DNA of 64,000 nt, from contig NZ_FPBH01000003.1 of NCBI RefSeq assembly GCF_900116445.1, positions 1 through 64,000 of the forward strand, in the 5' to 3' direction. The position numbers were made by a program, and so were the translations under genes. Shown here one piece after another: positions 1 through 8,740 of this stretch (position 1 is its first letter; each line of letters starts with the position of its first letter). The notes beneath the pieces were generated by a model. It saw only the letters and a program-made list of their open reading frames with translations, had not been told where the DNA came from and ran no database searches. The stretch comes from Paraburkholderia aspalathi. GTDB lineage: Bacteria; Pseudomonadota; Gammaproteobacteria; Burkholderiales; Burkholderiaceae.

Positions 1-121
1 CGCCGCTGCATCCCACGGCGCGGCCGTTGCTGTGGACGGCCGCATGGTCGACCGGCCGGTCATTCTGAAGGCGCAGGAAATCCTGGCAGAGTCCCTGCGA
101 CGTCTGCCCCTTGGCGCCTGA
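1..121 (+). CDS. C-terminal end of a CitE/HpcH-HpaI aldolase-like protein (partial)
   Basis: An open frame enters from the left edge (first full codon at base 2) and stops with TGA at 119-121, giving about 39 residues. The visible stretch contains AVDGRMVDRPVILKAQEIL, a pattern typical of the C-terminus of citrate-lyase beta-like (CitE) members of the HpcH/HpaI aldolase family, where a Gly-Lys/Arg-Met-hydrophobic-Asp segment precedes the last helix. The body and active site lie outside the window, so the substrate cannot be judged. The next gene starts 26 bp downstream on the same strand, so the two are probably co-transcribed in an acyl-CoA or aldehyde catabolic operon. Confidence 0.6.
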   Translation, partial: AAASHGAAVAVDGRMVDRPVILKAQEILAESLRRLPLGA

Positions 122-147
122 TTCAATACCAATTGGAGACGAGAGTC

Positions 148-1626
148 ATGCAACGATTTGAGATGTACATCAACGGCGAATCTTGCCAGCCCGCTTCGGG
201 CGAATGGTTCGATACGGAAAATCCGTTCACCGGAGAAACCTGGGCGCAGATTGCAAAAGGCAACGGCACCGACGTCGATCGAGCTGTGCAAGCGGCGCAT
301 GCCGCATTCAGTACAGGACCGTGGTCACAGATGTCTCCGAGCCAGCGAGGCCTGCTGCTTCATCGGGTCGGTGACCTGATCGCGCGAGACGCCAGGCGGC
401 TTGCCGAGCTCGAAGTTCGGGACAACGGCAAGCTCATGGCGGAGATGCTCGGGCAGTGCCAGTATCTGCCCCAGTGGTATTACTATTTTGGCGGCCTCGC
501 GGACAAAATTCAGGGTGCCGTTATTCCGCTCGACAAGAAGGGCTACTTCAACTTCACGCGCAATGAACCGTTGGGCGTAGTCGCCGCGATCACGCCGTGG
601 AATTCGCCCCTGCTACTCGCGACATGGAAGATTGCGCCCGCGTTGGCCGCGGGTTGCACGGTTGTGATCAAACCGTCCGAGTTCACTTCGGCGTCCACGA
701 TCGAGTTTGCGAAGCTCTTCACCGAGGCTGGCTTTCCGCCGGGCGTCGTAAACGTCGTGACGGGATTCGGTGCGGACGTCGGCTCGCCTTTGGTGGAACA
801 TCCCCTCGTCAAGAAGATCACGTTCACCGGCGCAGATTCCACAGGCCGCGCGATCAACGAGGCGGCAGCGCGTCAGTTCAAACACGTTAGTCTCGAACTC
901 GGCGGCAAGTCACCCAACATCGTGTTCGACGATGCCGATCTGGAAGACGCGGTGAATGGCGCGGTTTCCGGCATCTTCGCCGCGACCGGACAGACTTGTA
1001 TTGCCGGTTCGCGATTGTTGTTGCAAGAAAGCATCTACGACACCTTCGTCGACAAACTCCTGACGCTGGCACGCACCGCGAAAATGGGTGATCCCTCGAG
1101 TATGGATACCCAGGTCGGGCCGGTAACGACGCGTCCTCAATACCAGAAGGTTCTGTCGTACATTGAAACCGCGAAACAGGAAGGCGCGACGTTGCTGCTC
1201 GGTGGAAAGCCCGGGAGTGCGCCCGAATGCGGTAATGGCTGGTTCGTCGAGCCGACCATCTTCGGTGACGTGAACAACAGGATGCGAATCGCGCAGGAGG
1301 AAGTCTTCGGTCCCATCCTGTCGATCATCAAGTTCAAGGACGAAGACGAGGCGGTTGCACTCGCCAACGATGTGCGCTTCGGTCTGGGCTCAGGGGTTTG
1401 GACGAAGGATATCGGCCGGTCCATTCGCGTCGCTGAAAAGCTGCAGGCCGGCATGGTCTGGGTGAACAGCTATCGCGCGGTCAGCTACATGTCGCCGTTC
1501 GGCGGCTACAAGGATTCGGGACTTGGCCGCGAGAACGGTATCGACGCGATCCGCGAGTATCTGCAAACGAAGAGTGTCTGGATCAATACGGGGGTCAAGA
1601 CTGCAAACCCGTTCGTCATGAGATAA
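148..1626 (+). CDS. NAD(P)-dependent aldehyde dehydrogenase
   Basis: A 492-residue protein of usual family length that oxidises an aldehyde to the acid with NAD(P)+ in the cytoplasm. The general base sits in LELGGKSPN (Glu250) and the nucleophile in GQTCIAGSR (Cys284); the 34-residue spacing is the classical one. The Rossmann motif FTGADSTG precedes them, and PFGGYKDSGLGRENG near the C-terminus is typical of betaine-aldehyde or 5-carboxymethyl-2-hydroxymuconate semialdehyde dehydrogenase-like enzymes. The frame is open from a TTG at 133, but ATG 148 is preferred because GGAGA lies 8 bases before it. It follows the CitE-like gene by 26 bp. The true substrate is unknown. Confidence 0.93.
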   Translation: MQRFEMYINGESCQPASGEWFDTENPFTGETWAQIAKGNGTDVDRAVQAAHAAFSTGPWSQMSPSQRGLLLHRVGDLIARDARRLAELEVRDNGKLMAEMLGQCQYLPQWYYYFGGLADKIQGAVIPLDKKGYFNFTRNEPLGVVAAITPWNSPLLLATWKIAPALAAGCTVVIKPSEFTSASTIEFAKLFTEAGFPPGVVNVVTGFGADVGSPLVEHPLVKKITFTGADSTGRAINEAAARQFKHVSLELGGKSPNIVFDDADLEDAVNGAVSGIFAATGQTCIAGSRLLLQESIYDTFVDKLLTLARTAKMGDPSSMDTQVGPVTTRPQYQKVLSYIETAKQEGATLLLGGKPGSAPECGNGWFVEPTIFGDVNNRMRIAQEEVFGPILSIIKFKDEDEAVALANDVRFGLGSGVWTKDIGRSIRVAEKLQAGMVWVNSYRAVSYMSPFGGYKDSGLGRENGIDAIREYLQTKSVWINTGVKTANPFVMR

Positions 1627-1635
1627 AAATGAAGA

Positions 1636-1659
1636 TGCCCCGCGGCATGCCGCGGGGCA
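1636..1659. terminator. Perfect 24-nt palindrome between convergent genes
   Basis: The sequence is a perfect inverted repeat (arms TGCCCCGCGGCA) between the stop codons of the aldehyde dehydrogenase and the convergent VOC gene. Read on the minus strand it is followed by a T-rich run (ATCTTCATTTTT), so it should end transcription of the VOC gene. On the plus strand the downstream U-tract is poor. It most likely works in both directions, better on the minus strand. Confidence 0.75.
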
Positions 1660-1716
1660 GTTCTGAATTAAATTGGGGTAACCGGAATAACGAAAGGATC
1701 ACACGGAAAGCGTGTA

Positions 1717-2190
1717 TCAGGACTTGATGCCTTGAGTTGCCTTGGTACTCGGCGCCCGAACCTCCAACGTGACCCCTGCCCCTTCGTTGACCGTCTTGAA
1801 GTACGTGAAGCCACTTCGATCGTCGAGACGCCCGCGTGCCAGAACATTCAGTCCGGCGTTCGCAGCCTGTTCCTCTGCTTTATCGCAACTCTCGACGGAA
1901 AAGCCGAGATGAAAAACACCCTCGCCGCGCGTTTCCAGAAAGCGTCGTTGCGGCGTGTCTCCGTCTCCTGGCTGGCAAAGCTGCAGTTGGGCGTTGTCAA
2001 TGTTCGCGAACTTGTAGCGCATCTTAAGAAAAGCGTCACGATCGTAGCCGTCCAGTTCGTATGCATCCAACGGCGGAAAATCTGTCCACGGACCGACTCC
2101 GATCGACTCGTAGTACTTCACGGCCTTGTCAATGTCACGAACCACGATGCAGACGTGGTGCAGCTTCTGAAACATGAGTAGCTTTTCCAT
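1717..2190 (-). CDS. VOC-family (glyoxalase/epimerase-like) protein
   Basis: A 157-residue vicinal-oxygen-chelate protein. The N-terminal KLHHVCIVVRDIDKAVKYY is the first beta-alpha-beta-beta-beta module with its metal-binding His, and VTLEVRAP near the end supplies the usual C-terminal Glu ligand. The overall pattern resembles methylmalonyl-CoA epimerase-like and lactoylglutathione-lyase-like proteins, but the substrate cannot be assigned. The open frame extends upstream to 2262. ATG 2190 is chosen because AGGAGA lies 8 bases before it; ATG 2172 is a fallback. It sits 78 bp downstream of the quinone reductase gene on the same strand, so the pair probably forms an operon for detoxifying reactive carbonyls or quinones (inference). 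Confidence 0.85.
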   Translation of the reverse strand: MEKLLMFQKLHHVCIVVRDIDKAVKYYESIGVGPWTDFPPLDAYELDGYDRDAFLKMRYKFANIDNAQLQLCQPGDGDTPQRRFLETRGEGVFHLGFSVESCDKAEEQAANAGLNVLARGRLDDRSGFTYFKTVNEGAGVTLEVRAPSTKATQGIKS

Positions 2191-2268
2191 CGTGTGTTTC
2201 TCCTGGTCAGTTTCGATGCTGGGCCGCAGAAGCTCTCTACAGCAGTTGCGGCCCGACGTCACACCGGA

Positions 2269-3078
2269 TCATCCCGCCTTGGCAATCTTCTTCGGCGTGT
2301 AGGCTTCCGCCGCCTCGTCGTGCGACTGGCCGACGGCCGGGTTCCATTGGAAACCGGAACGGGCCACGACACCTGGCTTCAGACGTTGGTCCGGACCAAA
2401 GTCCGCAAAGGGATGAAAGAACAAGGGCTCCGTGCTCTCGAGCGTGCGCAACCGCGCTGCGTAGGCGTCGAGGTACGCTTGCCGCTGCTCGGCGCTCACG
2501 CGGCCAGGCATCCACGATACATGCGGCGGCAGCACATCGAAGCCGAGGTAATTGAAAATCCCGTTGTGGATCGGCCAGAGGATGTGATTGATATCGCCGT
2601 CGACACCGTCCGGCTCGTAAAGGCTCGCGGCCGTTCCCGTCGTGGTCGAGACCATTGCCTTGCGGCCCTTGAACATACCGGTCTCGTATTTTCGCCCGGT
2701 CGCATAGGCGAATCCGCGGGTCATCACGCGATCCACCCAGCCCTTCAGGATCGCCGGCATCCCGAACCACCACATCGGATACTGGAAGATGATCAGATCG
2801 GACCAGAGCACCTTCTGCTGCTCGGCGTAGACATCGGGCGTCGGTTTCGTGGACGTCCCGAACATATGTTCCTGTTCCGCCGAAAGATCGAGGAAGTCAG
2901 GATTGAGACGCTCACCTACGAAGTCCTCGATGCCGAGCTCGGGCCGCCACTTCAGTTGATACAGGTCGGTTACCTGAACCTCGTGTCCTTGCGCTTTCAG
3001 GGTCGAGACAGCCGTATCTTTCAGCGCACCATTGAACGACTTGGGTTCGGGGTGAGCGAAAACGATGAGCACTTTCAT
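2269..3078 (-). CDS. NAD(P)H quinone oxidoreductase / flavodoxin-fold reductase
   Basis: A 269-residue flavoprotein of the NQO/MdaB/KefF group, expected to reduce quinones by two electrons in the cytoplasm. It opens with MKVLIVFAHPEPKSFNGAL, the FMN/FAD phosphate-binding start of this flavodoxin-like family. It also has FQYPMWWFGMPAILKGWVDR, the conserved segment around the isoalloxazine site, and VSTTTGT in the following loop. ATG 3078 is preferred over the upstream open frame (to 3093) because the family starts there and a TGGAG site precedes it. It is the first gene of a likely two-gene operon with the VOC protein; the 407-bp gap before it should hold the promoter. Confidence 0.9.
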   Translation of the reverse strand: MKVLIVFAHPEPKSFNGALKDTAVSTLKAQGHEVQVTDLYQLKWRPELGIEDFVGERLNPDFLDLSAEQEHMFGTSTKPTPDVYAEQQKVLWSDLIIFQYPMWWFGMPAILKGWVDRVMTRGFAYATGRKYETGMFKGRKAMVSTTTGTAASLYEPDGVDGDINHILWPIHNGIFNYLGFDVLPPHVSWMPGRVSAEQRQAYLDAYAARLRTLESTEPLFFHPFADFGPDQRLKPGVVARSGFQWNPAVGQSHDEAAEAYTPKKIAKAG

Positions 3079-3485
3079 GCCAAAACTCCACAAAAAACCA
3101 GTTCATTGAGCGTGCCGGCCGGTGGCCTGCACTTGAATTCGTTCCGTATATGCCGCCATTCGCCCCGTGTGGTCCCGTGTAGTTCCAGTAGGCAGGCTTA
3201 TGGATCAGCCCTCATTCTGGAACGCAATCCCGCAGCGGCGATCGATTCGGTTTACAGCATTCTGGATCTTTGCGAAATTCCGGTCTTGAGAGGGCTCGGC
3301 TAATTTGCGCGGAATTCTGCATATTTCTTGATGGTCAGTGCTCTTACACTGGCCGCTGAACCCCTATCAACAAAGGTTCTCAACTCCCTTACCGGGCATC
3401 ATGGCGTTGCGGAGAATTGCCGTGATTCCCCGCTCCGGATCTCGCAAAGTAGGGAACGAGCAGCCCGCATGCGCCGGATCACCGC
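3079..3485. other. Intergenic region upstream of the quinone reductase
   Basis: A 407-bp gap between the end of livF and the start of the quinone reductase, both on the minus strand. I see no coding potential; the long plus-strand frame over it is antisense to the reductase and matches no family. It should hold the reductase promoter. Two related words, TTTGCGAAATTCC and TTTGCGCGGAATTC, occur about 35 bp apart near 3270-3320 and could be regulator contacts, but this is weak. Confidence 0.4.
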
Positions 3486-4211
3486 TCAGGCCGCATCCAG
3501 TTGAGCGGTATCGCCCTCCAGATACGCTGCCCGCACTGCAGGGTTGGCCAGCAACTCAGCACCGCTCCCCTCGAGGGCAATCTGTCCGTGCTGAAGCACG
3601 TAGCCTCGATGCGCCACACGCAGCGCGTGATGCGCATTCTGTTCGACAAGCAGAATCGTCATCCCGAGCTGCTCGTTCAATTCCTTGATGACCGAAAAAA
3701 TCTTCTTGATGAAGATCGGCGCGAGACCAAGCGACGGCTCATCGAGCAGGAGCAATCTCGGCTTCGACATCAACGCGCGCCCTATCGCGAGCATCTGCTG
3801 CTCCCCTCCCGACAGCGTGCCGGCACGCTGCGAAGCTCGGCTTCTCAGGATGGGGAACATCTCGTACATGCGCTCGAGATCATCCGCGGTCCGGCGATTG
3901 CCCGACGTATCGCCCATCAGCAGATTCTCGAGCACGGTCATCCGCTGAAAGATACGGCGCCCTTCAGGCACAACCGCAATGTCGAGCCTGCCGATCGCAT
4001 GCGATGGCAGATTCGAAATATTCTGTCCGTCGAATTCGACCTTGCCGCCGCTAGCCCGTGGATAGCCGAAGATGGTATTCATCAGCGTCGACTTGCCCGC
4101 GCCGTTCGCGCCGATCAACGTGACGATCTCACCGGTCTTCACACTCAGACTGACTCCGCGTAGTGCCTGGACGCTGCCATAGTGGGCACTGAGTTCGGTA
4201 ATCTTAAGCAT
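3486..4211 (-). CDS. livF: Branched-chain amino acid type ABC transporter ATP-binding protein LivF
   Basis: A 241-residue ABC ATPase, one of the two energising subunits of a HAAT-family importer at the inner membrane. It shows Walker A GANGAGKST, signature LSGGEQQMLAIGRALM, Walker B LLLLDEPSLGLAP and the H-loop region ILLVEQN. The length and the EGRRIFQRMTV segment are diagnostic for LivF rather than LivG. ATG 4211 follows an AGGAG site and overlaps the livG stop by 8 bases, showing translational coupling. It is the last gene of the liv operon. The true substrate could be a branched-chain amino acid, an amide or an aromatic acid; the family transports all of these. Confidence 0.93.
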   Translation of the reverse strand: MLKITELSAHYGSVQALRGVSLSVKTGEIVTLIGANGAGKSTLMNTIFGYPRASGGKVEFDGQNISNLPSHAIGRLDIAVVPEGRRIFQRMTVLENLLMGDTSGNRRTADDLERMYEMFPILRSRASQRAGTLSGGEQQMLAIGRALMSKPRLLLLDEPSLGLAPIFIKKIFSVIKELNEQLGMTILLVEQNAHHALRVAHRGYVLQHGQIALEGSGAELLANPAVRAAYLEGDTAQLDAA

Positions 4212-5055
4212 GAGCTGATTTCTCCTGCGATGCTTCACCGAGTGACGACGTCTCGTCGTCCTCCCCGAGGTATGCGCTGATCACCTCAGGATTCACCTTG
4301 ATGTCAGCAGGCAAGCCTTCCGCAATTTTCTTACCGTGATTGAGCACGACAATGTGATCTGAAACCTTCATGACGACGCTCATGTCGTGCTCGATCAACA
4401 ATATCCCGATGCCCTGCTCTCTCGCGAGCGAGGTCAACAACGCGGTGAGTTCCGCCGACTCGCGCGGATTGAGACCGGCAGCCGGCTCATCCAGACACAG
4501 CAGAATGGGGTCCGCGCACATCGCGCGCGCGATCTCGACGCGACGCTGCACACCATAGGGCATGTCGCCAGCGGGTTTGTTGGCTATATCCCGAACGCTC
4601 AAGCGCTCGAGCCACGTCAAAGCGTTGTCTATCGCCTTGTCGTTCGCGCGTCGAAACGACCGCGCGTTGAGTGCGCCCGCAAGCGAGAACCTGGACGCGT
4701 CCTGCAACACATTGTGCTGGGCAATCATCAGGTTTTCGAGCACGGTCATACGCGGGAACAGCCGTATGTTCTGGAAGGTTCTGACGACCTGGCCAATCCG
4801 CGCCACGTCGACATTCTTCATCGCATCCAGCCGAAGCTTCCCATGACGGGGATGCCCCAACGTGATGGCGCCCTTGGTCGGCTTATAGAAGCCCGTCAGG
4901 CAGTTAAAAAACGTCGTCTTTCCGGCTCCATTCGGCCCGATCACCGACGTCACCTCTCCTGCGCGCGCCGTCATGGACAGGTCTTCGATCGCGCGAAGGC
5001 CGCCAAACTGCATGGTCAGATTCTCAACGCAGAGCAGCGAAGTGGAGTCGTTCAT
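4204..5055 (-). CDS. livG: Branched-chain amino acid type ABC transporter ATP-binding protein LivG
   Basis: A 283-residue ABC ATPase paired with LivF. It has Walker A GPNGAGKTT, the LivG-type insert VVRTFQNIRLFPRMTV, a degenerate signature around PYGVQRRVEIARAMC, Walker B LLCLDEPAAGLNP and the H-loop ILLIEHDMSVVM. The C-terminal SDHIVVLNHGKKIAEGLPADI is typical of LivG. It starts in an ATGA overlap with the livM stop and ends overlapping livF by 8 bases, so livM, livG and livF are translationally coupled. Confidence 0.94.
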   Translation of the reverse strand: MNDSTSLLCVENLTMQFGGLRAIEDLSMTARAGEVTSVIGPNGAGKTTFFNCLTGFYKPTKGAITLGHPRHGKLRLDAMKNVDVARIGQVVRTFQNIRLFPRMTVLENLMIAQHNVLQDASRFSLAGALNARSFRRANDKAIDNALTWLERLSVRDIANKPAGDMPYGVQRRVEIARAMCADPILLCLDEPAAGLNPRESAELTALLTSLAREQGIGILLIEHDMSVVMKVSDHIVVLNHGKKIAEGLPADIKVNPEVISAYLGEDDETSSLGEASQEKSAHA

Positions 5056-6338
5056 TGTTTTGCCTCCACGTGAGGCGCACTGACCGTCGCACGGCGATGG
5101 CTGATCAGGCCGCCTGGCCGCACGACCATGATAAAGACCATTGCAACACCGAAAAGCAGCATTCTGTACTCGGAGAAATCACGCCCTAACTCGGGCAAAA
5201 TCACCAGCAAGGCCGCCGCAAGGACGACGCCGAGCTGGCTCCCCATACCACCGAGCACCACGATCGCGAGAATCGTGGCCGACTCCGAAAAGGTGAAGCT
5301 TTCTGGCGAAATGAACCCCTGCCGCGCGGCGAAGAACACGCCGGCGAATCCGGCCAGCATTGCGCCGGTTGCAAAGGCGGACAGTTTCACATTCGTTACG
5401 TTGATCCCCATTGCTTTGCAGGCGATCTCGTCTTCGCGCACCGCTTCCCACGCGCGCCCAACGGGCAGCCGTCTGAGGCGCGAGACGAGTAGGTTCGTCA
5501 GCAGCGCGAGTGCGAGGATCAGGTAGTACAGAAAGACGACTCGCTGGCCAGGCGAGTAATCAAGGCCGAACACGGTCGCGAAGGTCGGACCATCGCCAGA
5601 TGCCTGCATGGGGAGCCCGAAGAAGGTCGGCTTCGGAATGGATGAGACGCCGTTGGGTCCGCCTGTCACGTCGCCCCAATTCACGAGTATCAACCGGATG
5701 ATTTCCCCGAAGCCGAGCGTGACGATGGCCAGATAATCACCTCTGAGCCGGAGGGTTGGGTAACCAAGCAACATGCCGAACGCCGCAGCAAGGCCCCCGG
5801 CGATCGGCAAGCACTGCCAGAAACCAAAGCCAAAATGCGTCGACAACAGGCCGTACGTGTACGCACCTACCGCATAGAACGCGACATAACCCAGGTCCAG
5901 CAGCCCCGCCAGACCGACAACGACATTCAGGCCCCAGCCAAGCATGACGTAAATCAGTACGGTCGTCGCTGTATCGACGACGTAGCGGTTTCCAGCGAAT
6001 AACGCGGGCAACAGCACCGCGAACGCCACGCATCCGGCGCCGGCCCAGACAAGCGAGCCATTACCCGCGACTTGAGCAGCGGGCCTGGCACGCGACCGGC
6101 GCTTTGAAAAAAGACTAAAACGCTGCAGCAAAAGCTGCATGACGATGCGCCCGGCAAATGCGATCGCGATGAAAACCGCCAGCAGCGCCCATCGTGTATG
6201 AACCTCGAGACCATTGCTGCCATCTCGCGTCGTCAAACCCAGCATGGGCAAGCCGACGAGGCCCGCGACCAGCGCCGCGCCAAGCGCATCCTTGACGCGA
6301 AAATGTAGATTCGTTTCCTGCATGACTGTCGAACTCAT
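5052..6338 (-). CDS. livM: Branched-chain amino acid type ABC transporter permease LivM
   Basis: A 428-residue polytopic inner-membrane permease. After an N-terminal extension with two hydrophobic segments (about residues 20-65 and 90-115) comes the conserved LivM core: GLLDLGYVAFYAVGAYTYGLL, then GYPTLRLRGDYLAIVTLGFGEIIR (the loop thought to contact the ATPase), GPNGVSSIP, and VLGGMGSQLGVVLAAALLVILPE. ATG 6338 is chosen over the in-frame GTG three bases earlier because it overlaps the livH stop as TGATG. It ends in an ATGA overlap with livG. The roughly 100-residue N-terminal extension is known in many proteobacterial LivM proteins. Confidence 0.93.
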   Translation of the reverse strand: MSSTVMQETNLHFRVKDALGAALVAGLVGLPMLGLTTRDGSNGLEVHTRWALLAVFIAIAFAGRIVMQLLLQRFSLFSKRRSRARPAAQVAGNGSLVWAGAGCVAFAVLLPALFAGNRYVVDTATTVLIYVMLGWGLNVVVGLAGLLDLGYVAFYAVGAYTYGLLSTHFGFGFWQCLPIAGGLAAAFGMLLGYPTLRLRGDYLAIVTLGFGEIIRLILVNWGDVTGGPNGVSSIPKPTFFGLPMQASGDGPTFATVFGLDYSPGQRVVFLYYLILALALLTNLLVSRLRRLPVGRAWEAVREDEIACKAMGINVTNVKLSAFATGAMLAGFAGVFFAARQGFISPESFTFSESATILAIVVLGGMGSQLGVVLAAALLVILPELGRDFSEYRMLLFGVAMVFIMVVRPGGLISHRRATVSAPHVEAKQ

Positions 6339-7255
6339 CACACTTTCTCCACTTCGGGACGGCCAAGAAGCCCGGATGGACGAAACATCAAGACCACAAT
6401 CAGGATGACGAACGTAGCCACGTCCTTGTATTCGGGCGAGAGGTAGGCAGCCCAGAATGCTTCGATCAAACCGATGATCACACCGCCCACCATTGCCCCG
6501 GGAATCGAGCCGATGCCACCGAGCACGGCTGCGGTAAACGCCTTGATACCCGCCTCGAATCCGATCGAGAAATCGATCACACCGTAGTACAGCGTCACCA
6601 TGACACCTGCGACGGCCGCCAGTGCGGCGCCAATCATGAACGTCAGGGCGATGATCCGATCGACGTTGTAGCCGAGGAACTGCATCATCCGTTGATCCTG
6701 TTCACAAGCTCGCTGCTGTCTGCCGAAAGGTGTTTTATTGATGAATAGCGTGAAGGCGCACATCAGCAGAATCGTCACAACCACGATGAGAATTTGCACG
6801 TATGAAACGTATGGCCCGTGAAACTGTTCGCCGGAGAAAAGGTTCACGCCTCCGGTCACAAGCGGCTGGATAGACTTGACTCGCGCGCCTTGAGTCAGCT
6901 GAACCATGTTTTGCAGGAAGATGGAAATCCCGATTGACGAGATCAGTGGCGCGAGTCGATTGGATCCGCGAAGCGGCCGATAACCCACACGTTCGACGGT
7001 CCAGCCGAATACGGACGTCAGTGCGATCGATACGATCAGCGTAATTGCAATGCTCGCCACGACCGACGAGACCCCGCTGCCTGCAAGCAGCGTGAAACAG
7101 GTCACGGCGATGAACGCGCTCACCATGTAAATATCGCCATGAGCGAAATTGATCATGCCGATAATGCCGTAGACCATTGTGTAGCCGATCGCGATCAGGC
7201 CGTAGACGGCGCCCAAGGTCAGCCCATTGATTAGTTGTTGCAGTGCCTGGCTCAT
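6338..7255 (-). CDS. livH: Branched-chain amino acid type ABC transporter permease LivH
   Basis: A 305-residue inner-membrane permease, partner of LivM. Signature segments are LINGLTLGAVYGLIAIGYTMVYG, MINFAHGDIYM, the GYRPLRGSNRLAPLISSIGIS loop and AFTAAVLGGIGSIPGAMVGG near the last membrane spans. ATG 7255 is preferred over the upstream open frame (to 7291) because it matches the family start and GGAGAGG precedes it closely. It is separated from the binding-protein gene by an 86-bp gap carrying a strong hairpin, and runs directly into livM. Confidence 0.94.
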   Translation of the reverse strand: MSQALQQLINGLTLGAVYGLIAIGYTMVYGIIGMINFAHGDIYMVSAFIAVTCFTLLAGSGVSSVVASIAITLIVSIALTSVFGWTVERVGYRPLRGSNRLAPLISSIGISIFLQNMVQLTQGARVKSIQPLVTGGVNLFSGEQFHGPYVSYVQILIVVVTILLMCAFTLFINKTPFGRQQRACEQDQRMMQFLGYNVDRIIALTFMIGAALAAVAGVMVTLYYGVIDFSIGFEAGIKAFTAAVLGGIGSIPGAMVGGVIIGLIEAFWAAYLSPEYKDVATFVILIVVLMFRPSGLLGRPEVEKV

Positions 7256-7278
7256 GTCCTCTCCGGTGAATCTGCTGC

Positions 7279-7311
7279 AGAGGCGGCGCAATAGAGCGAC
7301 GCGCCGCCTCT
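7279..7311 (-). other. Strong intercistronic hairpin between livJ and livH
   Basis: A perfect 11-bp stem (AGAGGCGGCGC at 7279-7289 with its complement at 7301-7311) and an 11-nt loop lie between the binding-protein stop and the first permease gene. No U-tract follows on the minus strand. This favours a mRNA-stabilising or partial-attenuation hairpin, which is a known way to make more binding protein than permease. A structure of the same kind stands at the same place in the sugar ABC operon at 52984-53013. Confidence 0.7.
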
Positions 7312-7341
7312 TTCCTTGCTACAAAAACTGGACAGGACGCG

Positions 7342-8457
7342 TCACTTCACATAGTCGTAGTTGTTGCCTTTCCACCGGTAGACCACATAGCCGGGGCTCT
7401 TCAGATCGCCTTTCGCGTCGAAGTCCACCTGGCCGACTACTGTACTGAACGATGCGTTGTGAAGCTGCTTCACGATCGCCGCGTAGTCCGTGGAGTTGGC
7501 CTTTTTCGCGGCCTCTGCGAAAACCTGCATGGCGGCGTACGAGTACAGCATGTAGCCTTCCGGTTCGATCTTCTGCGCGCGAAAGGCCGCCACCACCTTT
7601 GCAGCTGCGACACTCTTACGCGGGTCGGGCGGGAAGGTGAACAGGACCTTGTTGATTTCCGGCCCTGCTGCCGTCACCAGTTCATTGTTCGTCAGCGTGT
7701 CGCCGCCGAGGACCGTCAGGTTGAGCCCTGCCTGCGCCGCCTGCCGCAGAATCAGCGCGACTTCCTGGTAGTAGCCGCCGTAAGCAAGAACCTGAATGCC
7801 GTTCGCCTTCAGTTTGCTGATCAAGCCGGAGTAGTCCTTTTCACCGGCAGTGATCGACTGGCGGAGCGCCACGGGTGTCTGCTTCGCCGCCAGATCTTTT
7901 GCAATTTCGTCCGCCAGACCGCCGCCATACGCCGTCTTGTCGTCAATGACGGCGATTTTCTTGCCCTTGAAGTTTGCAGCGATATAGTCCGCCGCGACCT
8001 GCCCCTGCTGGTCGTCCCTGCCCGTGATACGGAAAATCCCCTTGATGCCGCGTTCCGTGATTTTGGGGTTGGTCGACACAGTCACCTGCGGGATCTGCGC
8101 GTCGTTGTAGACATCGGATGCGGGCAATGTGGAACTGGAGCACCAGTGGCCATCGACGAACGCCACCTTCTTGTTGACGAAACTGTTGGCGACGGAAACT
8201 GCCTGCTTGGGATCGCAAACGTCGTCACCGACGACCAGGTCAAGTTGCTGCCCGAGCAAACCGCCTGCCGCGTTGATGTCCTTCACTGCCTGTTCTGCGC
8301 CCTTGCGAAACTGGTCGCCCCCCGACGCGTACTCCCCCGTCATCGGACCTGCCACTCCCACCACAACGCTTGCGTCCGCAGTGGCCGAGCAGGCCAGAGC
8401 CATTCCGCCCATGCTGAGTGCCGCACCTAATTTAACCAATCCTTTCCGGCCGTTCAT
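7342..8457 (-). CDS. livJ: Branched-chain amino acid type ABC transporter substrate-binding protein
   Basis: A 371-residue periplasmic binding protein of the HAAT family (Peripla_BP_6). A signal peptide (about residues 1-30, ending ATADA) precedes VVVGVAGPMTGEYASGGDQFRKGAEQ, the conserved first lobe. GHWCSSSTLPASDVYNDA is the hinge and ligand-contact segment of the Leu/Ile/Val group, and KKIAVIDDKTAYGGGLADE starts the second lobe. ATG 8457 is preferred: GGAGA lies 6 bases before it, although ATG 8463 and a TTG at 8469 are in frame. It is the first gene of the liv operon. The 283-bp region upstream should hold the promoter. Confidence 0.93.
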   Translation of the reverse strand: MNGRKGLVKLGAALSMGGMALACSATADASVVVGVAGPMTGEYASGGDQFRKGAEQAVKDINAAGGLLGQQLDLVVGDDVCDPKQAVSVANSFVNKKVAFVDGHWCSSSTLPASDVYNDAQIPQVTVSTNPKITERGIKGIFRITGRDDQQGQVAADYIAANFKGKKIAVIDDKTAYGGGLADEIAKDLAAKQTPVALRQSITAGEKDYSGLISKLKANGIQVLAYGGYYQEVALILRQAAQAGLNLTVLGGDTLTNNELVTAAGPEINKVLFTFPPDPRKSVAAAKVVAAFRAQKIEPEGYMLYSYAAMQVFAEAAKKANSTDYAAIVKQLHNASFSTVVGQVDFDAKGDLKSPGYVVYRWKGNNYDYVK

Positions 8458-8698
8458 AACCATCTCCAAGAGCAGGCTTCGATGCAGGAACGAACAGGTC
8501 TCGGCTATCGTTCCTGAGTGTCGCCTCGCGTTCGTTCACGAGGTAGAACGCAGGTTGCCGACGCCAAAAACAGCTTGGAATTTGATTGTTCGAAAGCGGG
8601 GATTAGGTGCAGCCTAAAGATGCTGAATACCGTGTGGTGTACGCGGCAAAAGGCACAATTCAGCGGTTCGACCAGAGACATGACCGAGTAAACGACTA

Positions 8699-8728
8699 GT
8701 CGGCAAACTACGCGTATTTATCGCCGAC
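8699..8728. promoter_or_regulatory. Inverted repeat GTCGGC-N18-GCCGAC upstream of the thioesterase gene
   Basis: Six-base perfect arms (8699-8704 and 8723-8728) lie just before the start of the thioesterase gene, inside the divergent region shared with livJ. It could be a dimeric regulator site. The arms are short for high-GC DNA, so chance is possible. Confidence 0.25.
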
Positions 8729-8740
8729 AGTGCTACGGAT

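Noticed and set aside
2194..3303. Plus-strand frame of 369 codons
   Set aside because: Antisense to the quinone reductase, no family features and no ribosome site.
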